Numbered from the stretch's first letter, positions 1 through 10,941 are shown. The stretch: 64,000 bases of DNA from Vagococcus carniphilus (GCF_014397115.1 NZ_CP060720.1:1628001-1692000); one strand, 5' to 3'. Numbers and translations: made by a program. Notes: a model not told the origin generated them from the sequence alone.

Positions 1-1395
1 GAAATCGAAAGAGCAAACAGTTGGATTATTCCGATTGATGACAATCTTTTAGAAGAAGTTAACAATCTTGTTGAGTATCCGACAGCATTTATTGGTGATT
101 TCGAAGAGCAGTATTTGAATGTTCCATCAGAAATTTTAATTACTTCAATGAAAGAACATCAACGTTATTTTGAAGTATTAAGTCAAAATAACGATTTGTT
201 GAACCATTTTATAGGTGTAAGAAATGGTAATGAAGAGTTTATCGAAAATGTTGCTAAAGGAAACGCTAAGGTGTTAAAAGCAAGATTAGAAGATGCTGAA
301 TTTTTCTATCAAGAAGATGTTAAAGGATCAATCGATTCGTATGTTGAAAAATTAAAAAATGTTACTTTCCATGAAAAAATAGGCTCAATGTTCGAGAAAA
401 TGCAACGAGTAAATGCTATTTCAAAAGTTATTGGAAAACATGTTGGACTTACAGATGCTGAATTAGCTGATTTAGATCGAGCAAGTCAAATTTATAAATT
501 TGACTTAGTAACACTAATGGTAGATGAATTCCCTGAATTACAAGGAATCATTGGCGAAAAATATGCGTTACTTCATGGTGAAAAGAAAGAAGTTGCTCAA
601 GCCATTAGAGAACATTATTTACCTAAGTCAAGTGATAGTGATTTACCTGAAAGTAATATCGGTGCTGTTTTAGCTATTTCGGAGAAAATTGATACATTAA
701 TTACTTTCTTCTCTGTAGGCTTAACGCCAAAAGGCTCAAATGATCCGTATGCATTAAGAAGACAAGCTTATGGTATTATTCGAATCATTGAATCTAAAGG
801 CTGGACATTCCCAGTTGAAAACTTACATCATGAAATTGAAACAATGATTAATAAAAATGAAGAAAAATTTGGTTTACATTTAGAAGAAACAAATCAATCC
901 ATCCATACTTTCTTAATGGGTAGAATGAAACAATGGTTTAACGGCAAAAATATCCGTCACGATATTATTGAAGCGGTTATTGAAAGTCGTCAAGATGATT
1001 TAAGTCAAATGTTTGAAGTAGCTGAAATTTTAAAAGCTAATGCGACAAAAAATGATTTTAAACCAAGTGTGGAATCATTAACTCGTGTTATCAATTTAGC
1101 AAGTAAAGCAGATGCTACTGGTAGTTTAGTAGTTGATGAGGCATTATTTGAAAATGAATCAGAGAAAAACTTATACGAGGCTTTTAATGAAATAAAAGAC
1201 AAAGCTTCAACGTTGACATTAACTGAAAACTTTGATGCGCTGAAAAGCCTTAACCCTCTGATTGAAGCCTACTTTGAAAATACAATGGTTATGGTAGATG
1301 ATGAAAAAGTTAGAAATAATCGTTTGGTTCAATTAAGAGAAATAGCGCAAATGGCGTTATCTTTTGCAAGTCTTGATAAACTAATTGTTAAGTAA
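1..1395 (+). CDS. glyS: Glycyl-tRNA synthetase beta subunit (5'-truncated by window edge)
   Basis: Charges tRNA-Gly with glycine in the cytoplasm, together with the alpha subunit GlyQ. The reading frame is open from base 1, so the N-terminal part lies outside the window; 464 C-terminal residues are visible. The segment around LVEYPTAF and [10 protein letters not shown] is characteristic of the bacterial beta subunit, and the C-terminal anticodon-binding-like region follows. A start at the TTG at 115 is not credible, because conserved sequence lies upstream of it in the same frame. A strong terminator follows the stop codon. Confidence 0.95.
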   Translation, partial: EIERANSWIIPIDDNLLEEVNNLVEYPTAFIGDFEEQYLNVPSEILITSMKEHQRYFEVLSQNNDLLNHFIGVRNGNEEFIENVAKGNAKVLKARLEDAEFFYQEDVKGSIDSYVEKLKNVTFHEKIGSMFEKMQRVNAISKVIGKHVGLTDAELADLDRASQIYKFDLVTLMVDEFPELQGIIGEKYALLHGEKKEVAQAIREHYLPKSSDSDLPESNIGAVLAISEKIDTLITFFSVGLTPKGSNDPYALRRQAYGIIRIIESKGWTFPVENLHHEIETMINKNEEKFGLHLEETNQSIHTFLMGRMKQWFNGKNIRHDIIEAVIESRQDDLSQMFEVAEILKANATKNDFKPSVESLTRVINLASKADATGSLVVDEALFENESEKNLYEAFNEIKDKASTLTLTENFDALKSLNPLIEAYFENTMVMVDDEKVRNNRLVQLREIAQMALSFASLDKLIVK

Positions 1396-1413
1396 AAATA
1401 AAGCTAATTAAAG

Positions 1414-1457
1414 AAAAAGGATAACAGGATATTTGAACATTCTGTTATCCTTTTTTT
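1414..1457 (+). terminator. Rho-independent terminator after glyS
   Basis: GGATAACAG and CTGTTATCC form a perfect stem around a 14-base loop, flanked by A and T runs. Confidence 0.9.
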
Positions 1458-1533
1458 GATTAATGATGCACATATTTTAAAAGAATGTTAAAATATTATT
1501 AAGAAAAGAATAAGAAAAAAAGGAGTGAACAAA

Positions 1534-3090
1534 ATGAACTTTTTTAAAAGGGCTATGGCTAGCGTTACAAGAAGAAAAGGGAAATCATTAATTTTATTTG
1601 CAGTTATTTTTATTCTTGGAAATGTAATGGCTGGAGCAATTGCCATTGATCAAGGAACTAAGAGTGTGGAAGATACAATAAAAACAAAGCTTGGAGCAGT
1701 TGCAACTATTTCTGAGGATTATGAAAAAATGAGCCAAGATCAAGAGCAAAGTGGGGATGATAACTTTGATGTATTCAAAGATAACTCACCAACCACAAAA
1801 ACGTTAAAAGAAATTGGGGAGTTACCAGAAGTAAAATATTATGATTATTCATTAAGTAGTGGAACGAGTACTGAGAAACTTAAAATGATCGAAATGAAAG
1901 ATGAGAATTTTCAATATGGTCCAGGAATGAATTGGGTTAACATAAAAGGTGTTAATTATAATGAAGTATTTGATATAAAAAATAATATTATTTCATTAAC
2001 AGATGGACGTGTTTTTGAAAAAGATGAAGTTAATAAAGGTAAATCAGTTGCACTAATTTCGGATGAATTTGCTAAAGAAAATAATTTGCGTGTTGGCGAT
2101 AAAATGACGATTGATGCAGTTATTGAGGACCAAAGTAATATGATGAACCCAGATAATTCTGATTCGGATGAGTCGAAGGATACTAAGAAAGTGAAAAAAG
2201 ACTTTCAAGTAGAAGTAATTGGTACGTTCAAAGTTTTACAGGCTGATAAAGGATCTAAGCAAAAAAGTAAAGATGATCAAATGATGGCTCAAATGACTTA
2301 CACTGAGCGAGCAAATGTTATTTATACTCCTAATAAATTTGTACAAGAATTTAATAAAACAATCCAACTAAAAACATTCGAAGAGTTTCCAGCGAATTTT
2401 GGAGAAAATATGACTAAAGAAAAACTACTAAAATCAATTGAAACTGACTTTAGTAGTGCTAAGTATATTTTAAAGAAACCTGAAATGGCAGAAGATTTTA
2501 AAGTAAAAGCTACTCAAATTTTAGAGCAAGAGAAATTAAAATATAGTCGAGTTATTCTTTCTACCGATCAATACGAACAAGTAGCAGGACCAGTTAAAGG
2601 AATGGCTAAAATTTCAAAACTTGTTTTAATTATTTCAATTTTGGCTTCTATTTTGATTATCACTCTAGTGACTATCCTATTTTTACGTGATAGAAAACAT
2701 GAATTGGGTATTTATCTTGCTCTTGGAGAAAAAAGAACTCGTGTGGTAGGTCAAATTGTTTTAGAAGTTGTGACAGTAGCTATCATTGCTATTACAATTT
2801 CAGTTTTCACTGGTAATATGTTAGCTAAAGGCTTTTCTAATTCACTTATCCAAACTCAAAAAGTGGAACAAACTAATAATAATAGCGCGGATTTTCAACT
2901 TGATTATGAACTATCTCAGTTGACGAATAATAATGTCTCAGAAGAAGATGTTATTGAAGCTTATCAGATATCTCTTAACGTTAAATATATTTTATTATTT
3001 TATGTAGTAGGGCTTGGAGTTATTTTAGTTTCAACAGTCGCTCCATTAGTTTATATAATGCGGCTTAATCCGAAAAAAATAATGATGTAA
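1534..3090 (+). CDS. ABC transporter permease, FtsX/MacB-like
   Basis: Predicted membrane permease of a MacB/FtsX-type ABC transporter, 518 residues. One N-terminal membrane segment (about 17-39) is followed by a large extracytoplasmic domain (about 40-360), then three C-terminal membrane segments with the usual FtsX spacing, including the short RDRKHELGIYLALGE loop typical of the family. The ATG at 1534 is preferred over the in-frame GTG at 1525, because AAGGAG lies at the right distance before 1534 and overlaps the GTG. It is followed closely by its ATPase gene and a PASTA protein gene. The substrate is unknown; such exporters handle peptides, lipids or cell-wall signals. Confidence 0.85.
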   Translation: MNFFKRAMASVTRRKGKSLILFAVIFILGNVMAGAIAIDQGTKSVEDTIKTKLGAVATISEDYEKMSQDQEQSGDDNFDVFKDNSPTTKTLKEIGELPEVKYYDYSLSSGTSTEKLKMIEMKDENFQYGPGMNWVNIKGVNYNEVFDIKNNIISLTDGRVFEKDEVNKGKSVALISDEFAKENNLRVGDKMTIDAVIEDQSNMMNPDNSDSDESKDTKKVKKDFQVEVIGTFKVLQADKGSKQKSKDDQMMAQMTYTERANVIYTPNKFVQEFNKTIQLKTFEEFPANFGENMTKEKLLKSIETDFSSAKYILKKPEMAEDFKVKATQILEQEKLKYSRVILSTDQYEQVAGPVKGMAKISKLVLIISILASILIITLVTILFLRDRKHELGIYLALGEKRTRVVGQIVLEVVTVAIIAITISVFTGNMLAKGFSNSLIQTQKVEQTNNNSADFQLDYELSQLTNNNVSEEDVIEAYQISLNVKYILLFYVVGLGVILVSTVAPLVYIMRLNPKKIMM

Positions 3091-3104
3091 GGAGGAGAAC
3101 ATTC

Positions 3105-3779
3105 ATGGCAATATTAAAAGCAAGAAAACTAGATTATTTTTATCAAGACGGCGATAAGTTGCGCTATATCTTAAAAAATACGAATGTTGATTTTGATACA
3201 GGAACTTTTTATACTATTGTAGGCCAGTCAGGTTCTGGAAAAACGACTCTTTTATCATTATTAGGAGGGTTAGATACGCCTAAAAAAGGGAGTATTTATT
3301 ATAATAATAAAAATATAAGTCAAATTGGATTTGAAAATTATCGTAGAAATGATATTAGTATCATTTTTCAACACTATAATTTGATTCCTTATTTAACAGG
3401 TGTTGAAAATGTTTTAGTTCCAATGTCAATTACTGATAACGAATTACCAGAAGACTATACAAAAGTTGCTTATAATCTGTTAGACTATATTGGTATTGGT
3501 AAAGATAAAGCAAGTCGAGTTGTTAATCGTCTATCTGGTGGAGAACAACAACGTGTCGCAATTGCAAGAGCTCTTGCAACAAACGTTGATATTATTTTAG
3601 CAGATGAGCCGACAGGTAACCTTGATGAAGAGATGGAACAAGAAATCGTTGAGATTTTTAAACTATTAGCTCATGAGCATAATAAATGTGTTATTGTTGT
3701 CACTCACTCTCAAGAAATCGCCCAACAATCCGACAAAGCATTTTTGCTTAAAAAAGGAGTTTTGAAGGAATATGAGTGA
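3105..3779 (+). CDS. ABC transporter ATP-binding protein (LolD/MacB type)
   Basis: Cytoplasmic ATPase partner of the preceding permease, 224 residues. It has Walker [12 protein letters not shown], the Q-loop around [10 protein letters not shown], the signature [15 protein letters not shown], Walker [12 protein letters not shown] and the H-loop VVTHS. AAGGAGG sits before the ATG. The 3' end overlaps the start of the next gene by 8 bp, which suggests translational coupling. By family it energises mechanotransmission or export of an unidentified substrate. Confidence 0.9.
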   Translation: MAILKARKLDYFYQDGDKLRYILKNTNVDFDTGTFYTIVGQSGSGKTTLLSLLGGLDTPKKGSIYYNNKNISQIGFENYRRNDISIIFQHYNLIPYLTGVENVLVPMSITDNELPEDYTKVAYNLLDYIGIGKDKASRVVNRLSGGEQQRVAIARALATNVDIILADEPTGNLDEEMEQEIVEIFKLLAHEHNKCVIVVTHSQEIAQQSDKAFLLKKGVLKEYE

Positions 3780-5310
3780 TTTTTTATCCAATTTCTCAAA
3801 CGACAATTATAAAGATACAATGTCGAAAAAGAAAAAAGTAACAGAAAATAAAAAAGAACCTGAAGTAAAAAAAGAGCCTCAGGTTGAAAAAACAGAACTT
3901 AGTGAGGTTGAACCGACACTAAAAAAAAGAAAACGAAAAAGAAAGTATGTTAGTCAGGAACAGTTTGAAGCAAGAGAGGAAGAAAGGTTTGATAATCCTC
4001 AACTTGTAGAAACTCACATTGATCAAAGTTTAGAAGATATTTTAACTAGCACACCAATTACGGAAACTAGATTGAATACAGAAAATAGTCCTTCTGATGA
4101 ACTTCATGAAATCGAAATTGATCCTGAGTATCAGAAGAAGCAAAGAACTAAAAAGATTGTTATAGGTGTTACAAGCGCTATTGTCTTACTAGTTGGTTAC
4201 TTTATTTATTATAATAGTACTCACGTTAAGATGCCTAATTTTGATGGCAAAACAATTGTTGATGTTAGAAAATGGGCTAATGAGAATCGTATGGAAGTAG
4301 ACGCTAAACCAAGTTTTTCATTGAAAGAGGCAACAAATAACATTATGAAACAAGAGGTAGCTTCTGGTAAAAACGTAAAAAAAGGAAGCACACTGAAATT
4401 TACTGTTAGTGAGGGACCAGACCCAGAAGAAGTTATCAAATTACCTGATTTTAAAAAACTTTCTCAAGGAGAGTCCGAGCAGTTTATTGAGAAAAATAAA
4501 GCCGAAAATTTAAATTTAATTACTGAGTATAGTGACAAAGTTGAAAAAGGTAAGTTTATTCGAATCGAATTCAATGACAAAGAAGTAACGGCAGATATCT
4601 ATCGTCGTCGTGATCTTGCAAATGTTTATTACTCAAAAGGAAAAGAAGTTTTTGAGAAGAATATCTCTGTTCCAAACTTTTCTGGAAAAACAAAGAGTGA
4701 TGTCCAAGAATGGGCAGATAAAAATAGTATCTCTGTAAAATATGAGGATGAAGATTCTGAAAAGATTGAAGAAGGAAAAGTTATTTCTCAAAGCATTGAG
4801 AAAAATAAAAAGCTAGCTAAACACGACAAAATGAGTGTCAAAATTTCTGTTGGTAAAGCAATAATAGTTCCTAACTATGGTGATTATTCTGTTGAAACAG
4901 CAGGTGCTGCAGTTGAAGGGATGGAAGCCAGTGTACAACAACTGTTCTCTGATTCTGTTCCGTTTGGAAAAATAATTTCTCAATCTGTCCCAGCAGGAAC
5001 TAAACTAACTGGAAAAGATAGTAAAGCAGTTAAGTTAGTTTATTCTGCAGGTCAACCATATATTAAATCTTACTTTGGTCAATTAGAAGGAGATCTTCCT
5101 AAGTTAATTTATGAAGATTTTAACTCTAAGGGAGCTAATATCACATATGATATTTACTATATTGATTCTGATCAAGAAAAGGGAACTATTGTTAAGATGA
5201 GTGTGTATAATCAATATATTCCATCTAACACTTACTTAACATTTGGTATTAGTAACGGAGCAAACGCTGATCAGCCAGGTAAAGTTGAACGAGGAAAAAG
5301 TGAAGATTAA
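3772..5310 (+). CDS. Membrane-anchored PASTA-domain protein
   Basis: 512 residues. A long, highly charged cytoplasmic N-terminus (about 1-125, Lys/Glu-rich) precedes a single membrane segment (about 129-147) and an extracellular part with at least three PASTA-like repeats. These begin near VKMPNFDGKT, ISVPNFSGKT and AIIVPNYGDY, each ending in a 'G..l.. vS.G' strand. PASTA domains bind muropeptides or beta-lactams in Ser/Thr kinases and PBPs, but there is no kinase or transpeptidase domain here. It overlaps the ABC ATPase gene, so a sensory or accessory role for that transporter is inferred. Confidence 0.75.
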   Translation: MSDFLSNFSNDNYKDTMSKKKKVTENKKEPEVKKEPQVEKTELSEVEPTLKKRKRKRKYVSQEQFEAREEERFDNPQLVETHIDQSLEDILTSTPITETRLNTENSPSDELHEIEIDPEYQKKQRTKKIVIGVTSAIVLLVGYFIYYNSTHVKMPNFDGKTIVDVRKWANENRMEVDAKPSFSLKEATNNIMKQEVASGKNVKKGSTLKFTVSEGPDPEEVIKLPDFKKLSQGESEQFIEKNKAENLNLITEYSDKVEKGKFIRIEFNDKEVTADIYRRRDLANVYYSKGKEVFEKNISVPNFSGKTKSDVQEWADKNSISVKYEDEDSEKIEEGKVISQSIEKNKKLAKHDKMSVKISVGKAIIVPNYGDYSVETAGAAVEGMEASVQQLFSDSVPFGKIISQSVPAGTKLTGKDSKAVKLVYSAGQPYIKSYFGQLEGDLPKLIYEDFNSKGANITYDIYYIDSDQEKGTIVKMSVYNQYIPSNTYLTFGISNGANADQPGKVERGKSED

Positions 5311-5321
5311 TCCATCCTAAT

Positions 5322-5360
5322 AAAAGAGGTTTAGGTTAAAAGCCTAACCTCTTTTTATTT
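5322..5360 (+). terminator. Rho-independent terminator
   Basis: AGAGGTTTAGG and CCTAACCTCT form an 11-bp stem followed by TTTTTATTT, ending the ABC/PASTA operon. Confidence 0.9.
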
Positions 5361-5465
5361 TAAAAAATTAATAAATTTTAAATATCTTATTTTAAAAAAT
5401 AAAGATAACGAGTATAATAGTTTGGATAGTCAGTATTTTGATAATAAAGGAATGATTTTAGTTTT

Positions 5466-7778
5466 ATGAAAGAAAATATAACAGGATTAACAACAGAAGA
5501 AGTTAATCTGCGAATAAGTCAAAACAAACAGAATAATTACGACGAAGATGTATCAAAGTCAACAAAAGATATTTTTAAAGATAACATTTTTACTTTATTC
5601 AATTTGCTCAATTTAATTATTGGGATTTGTCTTGCTTTAGTAGGAGCTTTTAGTAATTTGTTTTTTATGGTGATTATTTTAATTAATATCACTATTGGGA
5701 TTATTCAAGAAATTCGGGCAAGAAATTTAGTGGCTAAATTATCAATTATCAATGAAGATAAATCAATAGTCGTTAGAAATAGTTCAGAAATTAGCATTGC
5801 TTCTGAAGAGATTGTTTTAGATGACATCGTAAAATTGGTTGCAGGAGATCAAGTCCCATCAGATATGATTGTTTTATCTGGCCAGGTTGAAGCAAACGAG
5901 GCACTTTTAACTGGGGAATCTGATTTAATTGTAAAAAATAAAGATAGTACTCTTTTATCTGGGAGTTTTATTTCAAGTGGTCAATGTTTAGCTCAAGTTA
6001 TACATGTTGGAAAAGATAACTACGCCACTAAAATTGCTGATGAAGCTAAAGTCCATAAGCCTTTTACTTCAGAACTAGTGTCTTCTATTAGACTAGTGGC
6101 TAAATTTACTAGTTATGTCATTGTTCCTCTAGGTTTAATTTTGTTTTTCGAAGCTTATTTTTGGGGAAGTGGGGAATTAAAATCTTCCGTTGTCGCTTCA
6201 GCTGCTGCACTTTTAGGTATGCTACCAAAAGGAATGGTTCTCTTAATTATGATAGCTTTAGCAACTGCAGTCGCTAAGTTAGCTAAAAAAGAAGTTTTAG
6301 TACAAGACATGTATTCGGTTGAAACATTAGCCCATGTGGATGTTATTTGTTTAGATAAAACTGGAACGATCACTGAAGGTAAAATGAAAGTTCAAGAAGT
6401 TGATTTGTTAGATGATACATTTGAAGAAATGATGGAAGATGTGATGGGAAGCTATTTAGCAGCCTCTTCTGACAATAATATTACGATGCAAGCAATCAGA
6501 GAACATTACCCAGAAAAGACAACTTATGAAGCTAGTCATGTGATTAGTTTTTCGTCTGAAAGAAAATGGGGAGCCATGTTTCTTGAAACTATTGGAACTA
6601 TAGCTCTTGGTGCTCCTGAAAGGTTATTTAAAGAGTCTGATTTACCAACTGAAATTGAGTCTGCTCAAAAAGAAGGTTACCGTGTTTTAATGATTGGTGT
6701 TTCAAACGAACCGATGATTGATGATAAAATTTTACCAACTCTTAAACCGCTAGCTATTCTAAAAATAGATGACCCTATTCGAGAGAATGCCAATGAAACT
6801 CTAGCTTATTTAAAAAATGAGGGAGTTGCTATCAAAGTAATTTCAGGAGATAATCCAGTGACAGTTTCAAATGTTGCAAGAAGAGCAGGATTAGCTCAAT
6901 ATGAAAAGTACATTGACTTATCTGAATTAACCACTGAGGATGAAGTTAGAGGCGTTGTAAATGATTATCATGTATTTGGTCGTGTGTCGCCTCAACAGAA
7001 AAAAATATTGGTTAGAGAATTAAAAGAACAAGGTCATGTTGTTGCTATGACAGGTGATGGAGTTAACGATGTTTTAGCATTAAAAGAAGCGGATTGTAGT
7101 ATTGCTATGGCTGAAGGAGATAATGCAACGAGACAGATTGCAAACCTTGTTTTATTAAATTCAGATTTTACAACATTGCCAGATGTTTTATTTGAAGGAC
7201 GAAGAGTCGTTAATAATGTAACAAAGGTTGCTAGTATCTTCTTTATCAAAACGATCTATTCTCTGATCTTGTCTCTAATCTGTGCATTAACAGCTGTTGC
7301 CTTTCCATTTATTCCAATCCAAATTACTTTACTAGATTTGGCAATTGAAGGTTATCCAACTTTCTTCCTTCAATTTGAAAACGATAAACGAAAAGTCACA
7401 ACTAAATTTTTACCTACTGCATTAAAGAGGGCATTACCTAATTCGATGCTTGTTGTTATGAATGTCACGTTTATCTATATATACGGTCAAGTTAATGGAT
7501 GGCAACCAATTGATATAACTACTTTAATGTACTATATGCTAATTGCAGTTAGTGCGATGGCTGTTATAAAAGCTTGTATGCCATTTAATCCACTAAGAAT
7601 TTTCCTAGCAGTTACGACAACAGTTGGAACTTATGTAGCAGCAATGCTTTTCAAAGGCATTTTGGAGATTTCTATGCTGACAAGTGAGACACTACCAGTA
7701 TTTATTGTTTTAGTAGTTGTTTCTTTAATTGGAAAAATTATTTTAGACAAATTAATTGTCAGAGACCATGCTAGATAA
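5466..7778 (+). CDS. Cation-transporting P-type ATPase (CtpE-like)
   Basis: 770-residue integral membrane ion pump. It has the actuator TGES motif (about 149-152), the phosphorylation motif DKTGT (Asp297), the hinge motif GDGVND (about 530-535), paired N-terminal membrane segments before the actuator and a C-terminal membrane bundle. The short N-terminus lacks heavy-metal (CxxC) domains, and there is no CPC motif, so heavy-metal export is unlikely. Overall it resembles the CtpE-type Firmicute/actinobacterial group linked to Ca2+ or Mg2+; the ion cannot be fixed from sequence alone. Monocistronic by context. The ribosome site is weak (AAGGAATG about 13 bases before the ATG). Confidence 0.85.
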   Translation: MKENITGLTTEEVNLRISQNKQNNYDEDVSKSTKDIFKDNIFTLFNLLNLIIGICLALVGAFSNLFFMVIILINITIGIIQEIRARNLVAKLSIINEDKSIVVRNSSEISIASEEIVLDDIVKLVAGDQVPSDMIVLSGQVEANEALLTGESDLIVKNKDSTLLSGSFISSGQCLAQVIHVGKDNYATKIADEAKVHKPFTSELVSSIRLVAKFTSYVIVPLGLILFFEAYFWGSGELKSSVVASAAALLGMLPKGMVLLIMIALATAVAKLAKKEVLVQDMYSVETLAHVDVICLDKTGTITEGKMKVQEVDLLDDTFEEMMEDVMGSYLAASSDNNITMQAIREHYPEKTTYEASHVISFSSERKWGAMFLETIGTIALGAPERLFKESDLPTEIESAQKEGYRVLMIGVSNEPMIDDKILPTLKPLAILKIDDPIRENANETLAYLKNEGVAIKVISGDNPVTVSNVARRAGLAQYEKYIDLSELTTEDEVRGVVNDYHVFGRVSPQQKKILVRELKEQGHVVAMTGDGVNDVLALKEADCSIAMAEGDNATRQIANLVLLNSDFTTLPDVLFEGRRVVNNVTKVASIFFIKTIYSLILSLICALTAVAFPFIPIQITLLDLAIEGYPTFFLQFENDKRKVTTKFLPTALKRALPNSMLVVMNVTFIYIYGQVNGWQPIDITTLMYYMLIAVSAMAVIKACMPFNPLRIFLAVTTTVGTYVAAMLFKGILEISMLTSETLPVFIVLVVVSLIGKIILDKLIVRDHAR

Positions 7779-7857
7779 TATTTTATGAAAATAAGCTGAA
7801 AAACTGGCATATTTTCTTAGTTATGATATACTATAAATTGTAGATTTGTGTCATATA

Positions 7858-7880
7858 GTCGCGCTGAGTTCAGTGCGACT
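7858..7880 (+). promoter_or_regulatory. Stem-loop in the dnaG leader
   Basis: GTCGCGCT pairs with AGTGCGAC (one G-U pair) around a 6-base loop, followed by TTTTG, 38 bases before the dnaG start. It resembles a weak attenuator or a leader stability element. The function is inferred only. Confidence 0.4.
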
Positions 7881-7917
7881 TTTGTCACTTAAAATAGTGA
7901 GGGGAGGTATAGCTGAA

Positions 7918-9753
7918 ATGGCACAATTAATCCCTCAAGAAACAATAGAGAACATTAGAAGACAAACCAACATTGTCGACGTGATAGGTCAATACGTTCA
8001 ACTGAAAAAGTCCGGAAAAAATTATTTAGGCTTGTGTCCGTTTCATAATGAGAAGACACCTTCTTTTTCTGTAGCGGAAGATAAACAAATCTTTCACTGC
8101 TTTGGATGTGGCAAAGGTGGTAATGTCTTTTCGTTTGTCCAAGAAATCGAAGGTCTTTCATTCCCAGAGTCTGTAGAGCGGGTTGCAGAGTTGTCTGATT
8201 TGAATTTATCTTTTGAAATAAATTCAAAACCACAGACACTTTCTCCAAAAGTTTTAGAAGAAAACCAATTGATTCAAATTCATGAAAAAACCTCTGAATT
8301 GTATCATCATATTTTGATGAATACTCAAATTGGAGAAAAAGCTTTACAGTATTTATTGGATCGCGGGTTAACTGAAGAAGTTATTCGAACTTTCCAAATT
8401 GGTTTTGCGCCAAGAGATCGTAGCTTGTTGTCCAAAGTATTAGAAAAAGAAAATTTCTCTGAAGAGCTACTACGAAAATCGGGTCTACTATTTCAGATGG
8501 ATAATGGAGATTGGTTAGACCGTTTTTATCAACGAATCATGTTTCCAATTACCAATTATCAAGGGAAAATCATTGGTTTTTCAGGACGAATACTTGAAGA
8601 TGAAACATTTGATAGTACTGATCAACCTAAATATTTGAACAGTCCAGAAACAGAATTATTCAATAAACGTTTTATACTATTTAATTTTAATCAAGCCAGA
8701 TCAGAAATCAGAAAAAAGAATGAAGTTATTCTATTTGAAGGCTTTATGGATGTGATATCAGCTTGGATGTCTGGCGTTAAAAATGGTGTTGCTTCGATGG
8801 GAACTAGTTTGACTGTTGACCAAATTCGAGCACTTGAAAAAGTCAGTGAAGATTGTTTGATTAGTTATGATGGTGACAATGCTGGTATTGAGGCAACTAA
8901 TCGAGCAATTGACTTAATCGCTTCAGAAAGTACCATGTCCATACAAATTGTCTCTATACCAGACAAGATGGATCCTGATGATTACCGAAAAAAATATGGA
9001 AACGATTCTCTAAAAGAACTAATAAAAAATAATCGTGACACTGTTTTTCAGTTTAAAAAAGAATACTTAAAACGTGGGAAAAACATTCAAGTAGAGGCTG
9101 ATAAATTAGAGTACATAGATGAATTGTTGCAGGAAGTTTCTAATATTTCATCTATTGTGGAGGCTGATTTAGCACTCACGCAATTAGCAGAGGAATTTAA
9201 TTTATCAAAGAGCACCTTACAGAATGAATTAAGAACTAAAAAGCAACATTACAAACAACAGGTAACATCTGATTCTTTTTATCAAAAAGAATTAGTTATT
9301 CCAAAACACTATGAAACAAAAAAAATCGACCAAATTGAAAAAGCAGAAATGACTCTTATATACAGAGTGTTAAATGAAAGAAGTGCTTATCAATTTTTAT
9401 CTTTAAAAGAAGAGATTTTCTTTGTTCATGATGTGTACCAGGAATTATATTTGCACTTGACCAATTATATTGCTACAAATGGAGAGATTTTAGTAGCCGA
9501 CTTTTTAGACTATCTCAAGGAAGACCATTTAAAAAGCACATTAATTAATGTGACAATGCAAAACTTTAGTTCAGAAAGCAGTAAGCAAGAGCTAGAAGAT
9601 TGTTTACTAGTCATCTCAAAGGCTGGTTTAAAAAAACAAATTGAACTTCTTGTAGCTGAACAAAGGGAAGCCGGCAAAATTGGTAACAAAGAGTTGGAAG
9701 CAGAAGCAACGCTTAAAATCATTCAACTTCAAAGAGAGTTAAAAGCTATTTAA
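7918..9753 (+). CDS. dnaG: DNA primase
   Basis: Synthesises RNA primers at the replication fork with DnaB helicase. 611 residues from the ATG at 7918, which follows GGGGAGG; an upstream extension of the frame has no family similarity. The N-terminal zinc finger (Cys40, His43, Cys61, Cys64) is intact. It is followed by the catalytic core with the TOPRIM motifs EGFMDVISA and YDGDNAG, then a helical C-terminal helicase-interaction domain. It is followed after 21 bases by rpoD, the conserved macromolecular-synthesis arrangement. Confidence 0.96.
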   Translation: MAQLIPQETIENIRRQTNIVDVIGQYVQLKKSGKNYLGLCPFHNEKTPSFSVAEDKQIFHCFGCGKGGNVFSFVQEIEGLSFPESVERVAELSDLNLSFEINSKPQTLSPKVLEENQLIQIHEKTSELYHHILMNTQIGEKALQYLLDRGLTEEVIRTFQIGFAPRDRSLLSKVLEKENFSEELLRKSGLLFQMDNGDWLDRFYQRIMFPITNYQGKIIGFSGRILEDETFDSTDQPKYLNSPETELFNKRFILFNFNQARSEIRKKNEVILFEGFMDVISAWMSGVKNGVASMGTSLTVDQIRALEKVSEDCLISYDGDNAGIEATNRAIDLIASESTMSIQIVSIPDKMDPDDYRKKYGNDSLKELIKNNRDTVFQFKKEYLKRGKNIQVEADKLEYIDELLQEVSNISSIVEADLALTQLAEEFNLSKSTLQNELRTKKQHYKQQVTSDSFYQKELVIPKHYETKKIDQIEKAEMTLIYRVLNERSAYQFLSLKEEIFFVHDVYQELYLHLTNYIATNGEILVADFLDYLKEDHLKSTLINVTMQNFSSESSKQELEDCLLVISKAGLKKQIELLVAEQREAGKIGNKELEAEATLKIIQLQRELKAI

Positions 9754-9774
9754 TTTAAAAGGGGGATTTCTTTT

Positions 9775-10896
9775 ATGTCAGAGAATCAAGTGAAGAGTCA
9801 AGCAGAGTACAAAAAAGAATTAAGTAAGTTTATAAAAGAAAATAAATTAAAAGGGTCAGTATTTTATGACGATTTAACCAATAAATTAGCAACACCATTT
9901 GAACTTAATTCAGACGATATGGATGACTTAATCCAAAAAGTCGAAGACGCTGGTATCAGTGTGGTTGATGAAAATGGTGAACCTAGTGCTAGAAGTTTAA
10001 AGGTAACGAATAAAAAACAAGAAAAAGAAAAACCAGAAGAAGAAGATTTAATCGCACCAGCAGGTGTTAAAATTAATGACCCTGTTCGTATGTATTTAAA
10101 AGAAATTGGTCGTGTATCTCTTTTAACTGCTGATGAAGAAGTTGCTCTAGCTCTACGTATTAAAGAAGGAGATCCAGAAGCAAAACAAGAATTAGCAGAA
10201 GCTAACCTTAGACTTGTGGTAAGTATTGCTAAGCGTTATGTTGGTCGTGGTATGCAGTTCTTAGATTTAATCCAAGAAGGAAATATGGGATTAATGAAAG
10301 CTGTAGAGAAATTTGACCATGAAAAAGGATTTAAATTTTCAACTTACGCTACATGGTGGATCAGACAAGCGATTACTCGTGCAATTGCCGATCAAGCTAG
10401 AACGATTCGTATTCCAGTGCATATGGTTGAAACAATCAACAAATTAATCCGTATTCAACGTCAATTACTTCAAGATTTAGGAAGAGAACCGACACCAGAA
10501 GAAATTGGTGCTGAAATGGAGTTGCCAGCTGAGAAAGTTCGTGAAATCTTAAAGATTGCTCAAGAGCCTGTGTCTTTAGAAACACCAATTGGTGAAGAAG
10601 ATGATTCTCATTTAGGAGATTTCATTGAAGATCAAGAAGCAACAAGCCCAGCTGAACATGCTGCCTATGAATTACTTAAAGAACAATTAGAAAGTGTTTT
10701 AGATACATTAACAGATCGTGAGGAAAATGTTTTACGTCTACGCTTTGGTTTAGATGATGGACGCACAAGAACACTTGAAGAAGTTGGTAAAGTGTTTGGT
10801 GTTACAAGAGAACGTATCCGTCAAATTGAAGCAAAAGCTTTAAGAAAATTAAGACATCCATCTCGTTCAAAACAATTAAAAGACTTTTTAGAATAA
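9775..10896 (+). CDS. rpoD: RNA polymerase primary sigma factor (SigA/RpoD)
   Basis: Housekeeping sigma factor, 373 residues. It has region 1.1 (about 1-90), region 1.2 starting near [11 protein letters not shown], region 2 with the -10-binding segment [17 protein letters not shown], region 3, and region 4 with the -35-binding helix-turn-helix ending in [19 protein letters not shown]. The length is normal for Firmicutes. AAGGGGG precedes the ATG; co-transcribed with dnaG. Confidence 0.97.
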   Translation: MSENQVKSQAEYKKELSKFIKENKLKGSVFYDDLTNKLATPFELNSDDMDDLIQKVEDAGISVVDENGEPSARSLKVTNKKQEKEKPEEEDLIAPAGVKINDPVRMYLKEIGRVSLLTADEEVALALRIKEGDPEAKQELAEANLRLVVSIAKRYVGRGMQFLDLIQEGNMGLMKAVEKFDHEKGFKFSTYATWWIRQAITRAIADQARTIRIPVHMVETINKLIRIQRQLLQDLGREPTPEEIGAEMELPAEKVREILKIAQEPVSLETPIGEEDDSHLGDFIEDQEATSPAEHAAYELLKEQLESVLDTLTDREENVLRLRFGLDDGRTRTLEEVGKVFGVTRERIRQIEAKALRKLRHPSRSKQLKDFLE

Positions 10897-10907
10897 AAGT
10901 AGATGAG

Positions 10908-10941
10908 AAAAGGGTTATCATTTTATGATAACTCTTTTTTA
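10908..10941 (+). terminator. Terminator after rpoD
   Basis: GGTTATCAT and ATGATAACT form a tight stem followed by a T run. Confidence 0.9.
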
